10,614 nucleotides of DNA from JAZRUF01 sp045636205. GTDB lineage: Bacteria; Bacillota; Clostridia; Oscillospirales; JAAYXM01. Position 1 is the first letter of the stretch. Each line of letters begins with the position of its first letter. A program made the translations under genes and the position numbers. A model generated the notes under the pieces. The model was not told where the DNA came from. It saw only the letters and a list, made by a program, of their open reading frames with translations, and searched no databases. Location of the stretch: positions 1-10,614 of the forward strand of contig JAZTXE010000009.1 of the NCBI GenBank assembly GCA_045636205.1. Reading direction: 5' to 3'. Positions 5,185-10,614 of this stretch are shown here, piece by piece.

Positions 5185-6012
5185 ATGTATAAGGGAAGAT
5201 GGTTCATACGTGAGAGTGTATATATCTGCGGCGATTATATGGACGCGGATATATATCCGGTGTTTCAGACTGCGGGGAAGAGACGGAAAAAGTGCAATCC
5301 GACAAGTGAGATACAGGAGAAACTCAATCAGAGAAACGCAGAAAAGAAAATCACACGTCTTGTACATAACAATTTTTCTGAGAAAGATATAGCTCTGCAT
5401 CTGACATACACGGAAGATAACAAACCTGAGAACCGCGAAACTGCACAGAAAGATTTATATAATTTTATTCGCCGGTTAAAGAGAAGATACGCAAAGGCGG
5501 GTATTGAGCTTAAATATATCTCATGTACGGAATACGGAAAGGTAAAGGGCCGTATTCATCATCACATGCTCATTACCGGTGGTATAGACCGTGATGAAAT
5601 AGAAAAGCTTTGGGGAAAAGGCTATGCAAACAGCAAGAGATTACAGTTTGGCGAGGACGGAGTTAGCGACCTTGCAAAATACATGATAAAGGACCGTGAT
5701 TCATACAGGCGTTGGAATCGAAGCAAGAATCTAACTATACCGGAACCGATAGTACGTGACGGAGCGGTTACGATCGGTGAGACAGCGGCAATGGCATATG
5801 CGATAGAGAGTAAAAGCGCATGGGAATATTTCTCTGAGAGATACCCAGGATTTGAGCTGACTGACGCGGCGGTGAGTATAAACGAAGTAAACCGCAACAT
5901 GTACATACACGTGGATATGCGAAAAGGGAAAATACATGATTCGAAAAAATCAACCTTCCTCAAACGGGGAAGGTTATTAGGCGTGCCTGAACCCGCAGAC
6001 AGAAGCAGGTGA
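5185..6012 (+). CDS. HUH-type rolling-circle replication initiation-like protein
   Basis: 275 residues from the ATG at 5185, eight bases after GAGGGG; an in-frame GTG at 5176 lies inside the ribosome binding site and was not used. Motifs in order: an I-A-L-H-L-T-Y-T strand at 69-76 (motif I), E-Y-G-K-V-K-G-R-I-H-H-H-M-L-I-T at 116-131 with the metal-binding HxH (His125-127, motif II), and L-A-K-Y-M-I-K-D at 163-170 with probable catalytic Tyr166 (motif III). W-N-R-S-K-N-L near 177-183 is typical of Rep proteins of microviruses and related elements. Such enzymes nick one DNA strand at the origin and stay bound through the Tyr. In a tailed phage it may start replication or act in an embedded element. 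It overlaps no upstream gene and is followed at once by the HTH gene. Confidence 0.85.
   Translation: MYKGRWFIRESVYICGDYMDADIYPVFQTAGKRRKKCNPTSEIQEKLNQRNAEKKITRLVHNNFSEKDIALHLTYTEDNKPENRETAQKDLYNFIRRLKRRYAKAGIELKYISCTEYGKVKGRIHHHMLITGGIDRDEIEKLWGKGYANSKRLQFGEDGVSDLAKYMIKDRDSYRRWNRSKNLTIPEPIVRDGAVTIGETAAMAYAIESKSAWEYFSERYPGFELTDAAVSINEVNRNMYIHVDMRKGKIHDSKKSTFLKRGRLLGVPEPADRSR
5219..5255 (+). repeat. inverted repeat in the 5' part of rep
   Basis: TATATATCTGCG (5219-5230) and CGCGGATATATA (5244-5255) are inverted copies with one difference, which becomes a T:G pair, around a 13-nt loop. The right arm is part of a 14-bp perfect palindrome at 5246-5259. A possible Rep binding or nick site within its own gene. 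Confidence 0.6.
5952..5975 (+). repeat. 10-bp hairpin with tetraloop near the 3' end of rep
   Basis: AACCTTCCTC (5952-5961), loop AAAC, GGGGAAGGTT (5966-5975), with one T:G pair. A second small hairpin (TGATT/AATCA, 5937-5952) abuts it. No T-run follows, so it is not a classical terminator. It lies about 40 bases before the start of the HTH gene. Confidence 0.65.
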
Positions 6013-6017
6013 GCGAT

Positions 6018-6230
6018 ATGAGAGACAAAAAAGCGTTTTCACGTCGGTTGCAGCGTTTGCGTGAGAAAGAGAGAATGAGTCGGAGTGTGTTGTCAGAGCT
6101 TTGCGGCCTTAATACGGACGCCGTGCGCAGGTATGAGCGTGGCGAAGCTGAGCCAAAGCTATCAGCATTAATAGCTCTTGCTGAATTTTTTGGCGTAACG
6201 GTTGATTATTTAGTCGGGAGAGATGAATAG
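6018..6230 (+). CDS. Cro/C1-type (XRE) HTH transcriptional regulator
   Basis: 70 residues. The ATG at 6018 is chosen because AGGTGA (6007-6012) sits five bases before it; a GTG at 6009 lies inside that site. The whole protein is one HTH_3 domain: helix 1 (F-S-R-R-L-Q-R-L-R-E), helix 2 (S-R-S-V-L-S-E-L-C-G), a recognition helix (N-T-D-A-V-R-R-Y-E-R-G), E-P-K-L-S-A-L-I-A-L-A-E-F-F-G-V-T-V-D-Y-L, and the short G-R-D-E tail. Proteins of this size usually repress or control nearby promoters. It sits directly behind rep and before tandem terminators, so it may control rep or the late operon (inference). Confidence 0.9.
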   Translation: MRDKKAFSRRLQRLREKERMSRSVLSELCGLNTDAVRRYERGEAEPKLSALIALAEFFGVTVDYLVGRDE

Positions 6231-6234
6231 GGAT

Positions 6235-6267
6235 AAAAAGGCTGTCGAGAAATCGGCGGTCTTTTTT
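6235..6267 (+). terminator. rho-independent terminator after HTH gene
   Basis: GGCTGTCGA (6240-6248), loop GAAA, TCGGCGGTC (6253-6261) form nine pairs including three G:T wobbles, followed by six T. An A-run before the stem completes the pattern. It begins five bases after the HTH stop. Confidence 0.85.
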
Positions 6268-6283
6268 GTTAAAAAAATTTTTC

Positions 6284-6311
6284 AAATTCCACCTTTAAGT
6301 GGAATTTTTTT
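6284..6311. terminator. second, probably bidirectional terminator
   Basis: AAATTCCAC (6284-6292) pairs perfectly with 6299-6307 around CTTTAA and runs into seven T. On the opposite strand the A-rich stretch 6271-6282 becomes a T-rich tract, so it can act in both directions. Together with the hairpin at 6235-6267 it isolates rep/HTH from the packaging operon. Confidence 0.8.
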
Positions 6312-6441
6312 AAAAATCTGTGTTATTTTCAAATTAGCAAATCAAAAAAACATCAGAATTTTTCCCCACGACAAGGCGCAGGCGCGTGTGCGCGTCACGC
6401 TTGCTCATGCGCGGGAACAATATAAGGGGGTAAGAAAAGCT
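6312..6441. promoter_or_regulatory. noncoding gap before the terminase genes with a GC-rich block
   Basis: After an AT-rich stretch comes a sharply GC-rich block (about 6368-6415) with four GCGC motifs (6376, 6382, 6390, 6409) and small inverted repeats (GCGTG 6384-6388 with CACGC 6396-6400). The late promoter should lie between 6311 and 6424, but I see no convincing -35/-10 pair. The position just upstream of the small terminase gene is usual for cos or pac sites, so the block is a candidate (inference). The AAGGGGG at 6424-6430 is the ribosome binding site of the small terminase gene. Confidence 0.4.
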
Positions 6442-6876
6442 ATGAAGCTCGGGCGACCGAGAAAATATGAGAATAAAAATGCGCTGAAAAAGGAAATAGA
6501 GCGATATTTTAACTCAATAAGCTGCAAAGTACCGGTGGTTATTGAAGGTACACCGGTAGTAAACGATGATGGAGGGCAAATATACCGCCGTCAATATTTC
6601 GTGCCACCGAGTGTGAGTGGGTTATGTGTAAAATTAGGCATCGACCGGAGCACGTGGAATAACTACTGCGACGAAAAGCAACATCCGGAATTTTCGGAAG
6701 TCTGCAACGCAACACGCGGAATAATCGAGGCATATCTTGAAGAGCAGCTTATAATGCGTGAGAAAAATGTACAGGGGATTATGTTCAATCTGCAGCATAA
6801 TTACGACTGGAAAGAGAAGAAAGAGGTTGAGATGAGCGGGGACGGCGTTAACGTCACAATAAAGAGGATTGAGTGA
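6442..6876 (+). CDS. terS: terminase small subunit (DNA packaging protein)
   Basis: 144 residues from the ATG at 6442, with AAGGGGG eleven bases upstream. A longer frame reaching back to 6223 would translate through two terminator hairpins and was rejected. The N-terminus M-K-L-G-R-P-R-K-Y is a usual start of small terminases of this type. A helix-turn-helix-like part follows (P-S-V-S-G-L-C-V-K-L-G-I-D-R-S-T-W-N-N-Y, about 56-75), then F-S-E-V-C-N-A-T-R and a long helix to N-V-Q-G-I-M-F-N-L-Q-H-N-Y-D-W-K-E. This is the phage gp3-like DNA packaging family. It should recognise the packaging site and load the large subunit, whose gene overlaps its stop (TGATG). Confidence 0.85.
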   Translation: MKLGRPRKYENKNALKKEIERYFNSISCKVPVVIEGTPVVNDDGGQIYRRQYFVPPSVSGLCVKLGIDRSTWNNYCDEKQHPEFSEVCNATRGIIEAYLEEQLIMREKNVQGIMFNLQHNYDWKEKKEVEMSGDGVNVTIKRIE

Positions 6877-8213
6877 TGGTAGACGTAAATCTTGAGGCAT
6901 CCAAGCGTCAAGAGGCATTTATAGACGCAACAGCTAATGAGGTGTTATTTGGCGGTGCTGCAGGTGGCGGCAAAAGCTATGGTCAGATAATAGACGCGCT
7001 GCTGTTTGCACTCGAGTACAAGGGTTCAAAGCAGCTGATACTCAGACGCACGTTTCCAGAGCTGGATAAATCGCTTATACGCACCGCGCTTGGATTATAT
7101 CCGCGGGAGATATATAAATACAACAGCTCGGCGCACACTATGACGTTTACAACCGGCTCTATAATCGACTTCGGCTACTGTGACAACGCAAACGACGTGT
7201 ATAAGTATCAGTCTGCAGAATATGACGTTATACGGTTTGATGAGCTGACGCACTTTACCGAGGACATGTATGTGTACCTGATAAGCCGTGTGCGTGGAAC
7301 AAACGGATTTCCAAAGCAGGTCAAAAGCTCGACTAATCCGGGCGGCGTAGGTCACAGCTGGGTAAAAGAGCGGTTTATAGACATAGGACCGCCTGACACG
7401 GTGCATCAGACAAAGGCGGGCACGCGGATATTCCTGCCGGCAAAGGTACAGGACAATCCGCAGCTGATGAAGAATGACCCAGATTATGTCAAACGTCTTG
7501 AAAACTTATCCGAGAAGGACAAGGCGGCGCTTCTTTATGGCGATTGGGATATCTTTGACGGACAGTATTTCACCGAATGGAAGCGCGAAAAACACGTAAT
7601 ACGTCCGTTTGTAATTCCTTCGCACTGGCGCAGATACTTTGCAATGGATTATGGCTTGGACATGCTTGCAGGGTACTGGATAGCGGTTGATGAGAATGAG
7701 CGGGCGTATGTATACCGTGAGCTGCACGAGCCGGGAAAGATAATATCCGAGGCGGCACAGCTTATCCGCGAGTGGACAGGCGATGATGATATATACGCAT
7801 ACATAGCACCGCCGGATATGTGGAACCGTCGTCAGGACACCGGCCGAAGCGTAGCGGAGATATTTGCAGAGCATAAGATACCGCTTGTAAAGTCAAAGAA
7901 TGACCGCGTGCAGGGCTGGCTCGATTTAAAAGAGTGGTTAAAGCCGGTAGCTGATGAATTCGGCGGCGAAACACCGAGATTACGTATATTCTCAAACTGC
8001 ACAGAGCTTATACGGTGTTTGCCCGGTGTGCAGATAGATAAAAAGAACCCGAGCGACGTGGCGAAGGAACCGCACGAGCTGACGCATGCGCCTGATGCGC
8101 TGCGGTATTTTGTGGCAGGTCGACCAATGGCAGAAGAGGCAAAGCGCGAGCCTGATCCGGATTATCCGGAGTATGACGACGAAGTAAATTCATTCTTGGA
8201 TTTTGGAATATAG
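6876..8213 (+). CDS. terL: terminase large subunit (packaging ATPase-nuclease)
   Basis: 445 residues from the ATG at 6876, preferred to the GTG at 6873 for its spacing to AAAGAGGA. ATPase domain: Walker A G-G-A-A-G-G-G-K-S at 26-34, Walker B Y-D-V-I-R-F-D-E-L at 116-124 with Asp122 and Glu123, coupling motif S-T-N-P-G-G at 152-157. Nuclease domain (RNase H fold): first acidic residue in F-A-M-D-Y-G (Asp258), last in H-A-P-D-A-L-R-Y-F (Asp407), with D314 between. All key residues are present and the length is normal, so it should be active. It translocates DNA into the prohead with ATP and cuts it at the packaging site. The gene is translationally coupled to the small subunit. It is followed by lysis genes instead of a portal gene. 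Confidence 0.96.
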   Translation: MVDVNLEASKRQEAFIDATANEVLFGGAAGGGKSYGQIIDALLFALEYKGSKQLILRRTFPELDKSLIRTALGLYPREIYKYNSSAHTMTFTTGSIIDFGYCDNANDVYKYQSAEYDVIRFDELTHFTEDMYVYLISRVRGTNGFPKQVKSSTNPGGVGHSWVKERFIDIGPPDTVHQTKAGTRIFLPAKVQDNPQLMKNDPDYVKRLENLSEKDKAALLYGDWDIFDGQYFTEWKREKHVIRPFVIPSHWRRYFAMDYGLDMLAGYWIAVDENERAYVYRELHEPGKIISEAAQLIREWTGDDDIYAYIAPPDMWNRRQDTGRSVAEIFAEHKIPLVKSKNDRVQGWLDLKEWLKPVADEFGGETPRLRIFSNCTELIRCLPGVQIDKKNPSDVAKEPHELTHAPDALRYFVAGRPMAEEAKREPDPDYPEYDDEVNSFLDFGI

Positions 8214-8229
8214 AGAGGAGTTCTGAAAC

Positions 8230-8421
8230 ATGAAAAAGTGGATTAAAGCAGCGGGAGTAAGAGCAATTAAAACAATAGCGCAGACAGCGATAGCAACGAT
8301 AGGAACAGCCGCAGTCCTTGGAGAAGTAGAGTGGATTGCCGTTGGTTCTGCTTCGATTTTAGCAGGTGTTTTGTCTGTCTTAACATCTATTGCGGGACTT
8401 CCGGAAGTTAAAGAGGATTAA
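8230..8421 (+). CDS. phage holin, r1t-like
   Basis: 63 residues with AGAGGAG before the ATG. The short charged N-terminus (M-K-K-W-I-K-A) and the R-A-I-K-T-I-A-Q-T pattern, followed by two hydrophobic segments (about 14-32 and 36-56) separated by G-E-V-E-W, and a charged C-terminus, match the r1t-type holin family as I know it. It would form membrane lesions that let the endolysin reach the cell wall and so time lysis. The amidase gene begins four bases after its stop, as expected for a lysis cassette. Confidence 0.85.
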   Translation: MKKWIKAAGVRAIKTIAQTAIATIGTAAVLGEVEWIAVGSASILAGVLSVLTSIAGLPEVKED

Positions 8422-8424
8422 GCC

Positions 8425-9087
8425 ATGACAATATATACAAGCGTTATAGCCAAAGGCAGACCGAACCGCCCGGGGATAGCAATGAAACCCAAATATATCA
8501 CTATTCATGAGACGGGTAATTATTCAAAGGGTGCAAATGCTGCAGCGCATGCGTCTTATCTGCGTAACACGTCTGCAAAGGTAAGCTGGCATTACACGGT
8601 AGACGATAAATGCGCATACCAGCATATCCCAAACAGTGAGGTTGCATATCACGCAGGCGATACCTACGGAAACTCTGTTAGCATCGGCATTGAGATATGC
8701 GTAAATCCTGACGGAGATTTTAACAAGGCTTGCCTGAACGCAGCTGAGCTTGTGCGAAAACTCATGAAGGTGCATGAAATCCCGATTGAGAATGTCGTAC
8801 AGCATAACCGATGGAACGGCAAAGACTGCCCGAAGAATCTGCGAAAGAGCGGGTGGAAAGATTTTATATCATTGTGCAAGGAGGAAGACGACATGACAAA
8901 AGCAGAGGTCATAGCGATAATCGAGGAATACGAGAAGAACAAGGCAAAGCAGGGTGCAAGCGACTGGGCGAAGGTTGGTTTTAATGCGGCCGCATCTGCA
9001 GGTGTGATGGACGGAAGTGCGCCCAAGGGCAATGTAACACGTGAAATGCTTGCAACGGTACTGCATCGCCTTGGATTGATTAAATAA
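8425..9087 (+). CDS. N-acetylmuramoyl-L-alanine amidase endolysin with SLH-like C-terminus
   Basis: 220 residues. Residues 20-142 are an Amidase_2 (T7 lysozyme-like) domain: I-T-I-H-E-T-G-N (zinc His28), W-H-Y at 55-57, N-S-V-S-I-G-I-E-I, and Q-H-N-R-W-N-G-K-D-C-P with zinc ligands His127 and Cys135 and Lys133 in the place of the T7 catalytic Lys. The enzyme cuts the amide between MurNAc and L-Ala of peptidoglycan. Residues 157-174 are a charged linker helix. Residues 178-220 (D-W-A-K-x-G-F-N-A-A-A-S-A-G-V-M-D-G, then V-T-R-E-M-L-A-T-V-L-H-R-L-G-L) look like one S-layer-homology-like repeat, probably the wall-binding part. There is no signal peptide, so export depends on the holin. The gene also holds a second, internal start (see 8878-9087). 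Confidence 0.93.
   Translation: MTIYTSVIAKGRPNRPGIAMKPKYITIHETGNYSKGANAAAHASYLRNTSAKVSWHYTVDDKCAYQHIPNSEVAYHAGDTYGNSVSIGIEICVNPDGDFNKACLNAAELVRKLMKVHEIPIENVVQHNRWNGKDCPKNLRKSGWKDFISLCKEEDDMTKAEVIAIIEEYEKNKAKQGASDWAKVGFNAAASAGVMDGSAPKGNVTREMLATVLHRLGLIK
8878..8884 (+). promoter_or_regulatory. internal Shine-Dalgarno in the endolysin gene
   Basis: AAGGAGG, a full match to the anti-Shine-Dalgarno sequence, lies eight bases before the in-frame ATG at 8893. This is one of the best ribosome binding sites in the window. Confidence 0.75.
8893..9087 (+). CDS. probable internal translation product: free SLH-like domain of the endolysin
   Basis: Starting at Met157 of the amidase, this gives a 64-residue protein holding only the linker helix and the SLH-like domain, in the same frame and with the same stop. 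The start is supported by the AAGGAGG at ideal distance. Other phage endolysins are known to make an extra wall-binding subunit from an in-frame internal start, and the full-length protein then assembles with it. That this happens here is inference from the start signals and domain boundary. Confidence 0.55.
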   Translation: MTKAEVIAIIEEYEKNKAKQGASDWAKVGFNAAASAGVMDGSAPKGNVTREMLATVLHRLGLIK

Positions 9088-9101
9088 AGGCGGTGTGAAC
9101 A

Positions 9102-9314
9102 GTGTTGGAAGAAAAGGACATGGAACGGTTACGTGAGGTATTTGTATCCCGACAATCATGTGATAAGCAGTGTCGTGAATTTAACAGTAAATTTAATAAC
9201 GACAACACCCGCCTGGCCGTGATAGAAAACCAGCTCAAGCTTATAACATGGCTTCTTATGGCAGTCGGTGGCGGAATTATAACAATGCTTGTAAAGATGT
9301 TTTTTGGAGCGTGA
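9102..9314 (+). CDS. XhlA-like lysis-associated membrane protein
   Basis: 70 residues from a GTG at 9102 with AAAGGCGGTG upstream; an ATG at 9120 is possible but its spacing is poor. The first 48 residues are charged and helical, with a C-x3-C (C19, C23) and V-I-E-N-Q-L-K-L-I-T-W. Then comes one membrane segment (about 49-67, L-L-M-A-V-G-G-G-I-I-T-M-L-V) and a short tail. This layout is that of XhlA-type proteins, which sit in the membrane and assist holin and endolysin in lysis. The position right behind the amidase supports this. A holin-like or tail accessory role cannot be excluded. Confidence 0.7.
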   Translation: MLEEKDMERLREVFVSRQSCDKQCREFNSKFNNDNTRLAVIENQLKLITWLLMAVGGGIITMLVKMFFGA

Positions 9315-9320
9315 TAAAAA

Positions 9321-10614
9321 ATGCCTAAGATGAGAATGCGCCCACCAGCGTCACCTACTATTCATACAAAGCGCTACAGTGCATTCCGCGGAGTGGATTT
9401 TTCCACGGATGCATCGCAAGTCGATGACAGCCGCTCTCCGCGCGCAGTAAACATCATAGCTGATGCGGGTGGATGCCCTGAGAAACGTCTTGGTTGGCGT
9501 AAGTTGGCGAGTGTCGAAACTCCCGTGCGTGGAATACACCGCTTTGAGGCTACCGTAAAGAGCGAAGAGGATGAGAACGGTCAAAGAACCGAGGCGACAG
9601 TAAGCGAGTTTATCGTGCATGCGGGTTCTAAGCTCTACCGCTGGCAGGGCGGCGAGGATGCGCCCACCCCGATATTGTCAGAGCTTTCGGGGGATGCATC
9701 CTCAGGGTTTATGCACAACGACTGTTTATATATCCTGACCGGCAATGAGTACGTATACGTAAAGGCTACTCTTGCAGTGGGCGCGACCGAGCCGACAATC
9801 AAGGCGGGAAATGCAGAAGATATAGCATATGCGCCGATAACAACTGTGTGGTCCTCTGATAACACATGGATTTATAAGGTGGTTCCGGGATACACGCCGG
9901 TAAACCCGAGTGATAAAGAAGAGCATCCGGAAACAATAAATATATCAACAAAGTACAGACGCAATCGTTACCCATTTGAAGGTATGTCATATTATTATAG
10001 CGATCGGAAGATTGCGGTGATGTTTATACCATTGGATATAAATATGGCAATGGATGTAAATCTGGATGAGATAGAAGTGCGTACAGATGGTGGGTATGTA
10101 TTCAAAGGTGTTGGAGATTATATCACATTTGCGAGCAAGGAAGAGGAGAATGCATACGGATGTAAAGAAAGTCAGAAGTGCACGTCCGTTTTATATCCTG
10201 ATACGGCATATAATGGAGATATGTTGTATGGGCGCAGATTTTTGCGCATTAACTTGATGCAGTTTAGTCAAGAGATAAAAGATTCCGGAGATAAAAGTAC
10301 GCATTTTACAGTTAAATTCCCTGTGGATTATAAAACGAGTGCCGAGGACAAAAACGGTGAAGGGAAAAAGTATAGTGAGTATAAAAGTCGTATAGATAAG
10401 TGCCGTATATTTAACTGGTACAACAGTAGGCTATTTATCGCGGGGACACCTGATTATCCGAATGCGGATTTTTATTCTGAAGTAAGTGACCCGACTCATT
10501 TCAAGGACATAAACTACACGGAGATAGGAAATGACGACTCCAAGATACTCGGGTATCTTCCTGTAGGCGAGCAGCAGGCGGTTATAAAGAGCGACAGTAT
10601 CCAGCTTCAGGACG
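9321..10614 (+). CDS. large virion structural protein, probably beta-rich head-tail/tail component (3' end outside window)
   Basis: The frame opens at the ATG at 9321 (GGAG eleven bases upstream) and stays open for 431 codons to the right edge. The N-terminus (Y-S-A-F-R-G-V-D-F-S at about 18-27, then S-P-R-A-V-N-I-I and R-L-G-W-R-K-L) is the usual start of a class of phage structural proteins in which a short arm precedes beta-propeller-like strands. Near the end of the visible part, R-L-F-I-A-G-T-P-D-Y-P-N-A-D-F-Y-S-E and later D-D-S-K-I-L-G-Y recall the same class. I infer a head-tail stabilisation or tail protein; a precise name is not possible. GC content drops from 60% (9421-9480) to 32% (10261-10320) inside the gene. 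It follows the lysis genes, an unusual position for a structural gene so close to terL. Confidence 0.7.
   Translation, partial: MPKMRMRPPASPTIHTKRYSAFRGVDFSTDASQVDDSRSPRAVNIIADAGGCPEKRLGWRKLASVETPVRGIHRFEATVKSEEDENGQRTEATVSEFIVHAGSKLYRWQGGEDAPTPILSELSGDASSGFMHNDCLYILTGNEYVYVKATLAVGATEPTIKAGNAEDIAYAPITTVWSSDNTWIYKVVPGYTPVNPSDKEEHPETINISTKYRRNRYPFEGMSYYYSDRKIAVMFIPLDINMAMDVNLDEIEVRTDGGYVFKGVGDYITFASKEEENAYGCKESQKCTSVLYPDTAYNGDMLYGRRFLRINLMQFSQEIKDSGDKSTHFTVKFPVDYKTSAEDKNGEGKKYSEYKSRIDKCRIFNWYNSRLFIAGTPDYPNADFYSEVSDPTHFKDINYTEIGNDDSKILGYLPVGEQQAVIKSDSIQLQD

Noticed and set aside
6223..6441. N-terminal extension of the small terminase from an ATG at 6223
   Set aside because: It would translate through two terminator hairpins and low-complexity AT-rich DNA, with no ribosome binding site. 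The ATG at 6442 has AAGGGGG and the usual M-K-L-G-R-P start.

Overview
The window is a stretch of a tailed bacteriophage or prophage genome with every recognisable gene on the + strand. The host is probably an anaerobic Gram-positive bacterium of the class Clostridia. The reasons are strong AGGAGG-type ribosome binding sites, gene types typical of clostridial phages (a PcfJ-like protein, a DUF3102 protein, a DUF551 protein, an r1t-like holin, a XhlA-like protein), an Amidase_2 endolysin with an SLH-like tail, and frequent ATA isoleucine codons. No integrase, tRNA, CRISPR array or insertion sequence is visible, so prophage or free phage cannot be decided.

Layout. (1) 2-4963 is an accessory/early block of tightly packed, often overlapping genes: a PcfJ-like protein cut by the left edge, a DUF3102 coiled-coil protein carrying a 24-bp perfect palindrome inside its gene, several small or Cys-rich proteins, a coiled-coil protein, a DUF551 protein, a HELAH zincin-like protein, an Nmad1 (DUF1599)-like protein and a zinc-finger-like protein. 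Between 2578 and 2812 there is no convincing protein. That gap holds a long inverted repeat in which every internal mismatch becomes a G:U pair in + strand RNA, which points to a roughly 200-nt structured RNA. (2) 4964-6311 is a self-contained unit. It has a noncoding leader with a strong hairpin and a terminator, a HUH-type rolling-circle Rep-like protein, a small Cro/C1-type HTH protein, and tandem terminators. (3) From 6442 the late region starts: terminase small subunit, terminase large subunit, then directly a lysis cassette (holin, amidase endolysin, XhlA-like protein), then a large virion protein running off the right edge.

How the genes work together. The terminase pair packages the genome, and the holin, amidase and XhlA-like protein lyse the cell. 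The last gene is probably a head-tail or tail structural protein. The Rep and HTH genes form a replication/regulation unit isolated by terminators from the packaging operon. The left block is mostly of unknown function.

Most interesting points: the candidate structured RNA at 2594-2795; a perfect Shine-Dalgarno and ATG inside the endolysin gene that would make a free 64-residue SLH-like domain; the 24-bp palindrome at 1242-1265; and the HUH Rep unit with candidate origin hairpins next to the packaging genes.
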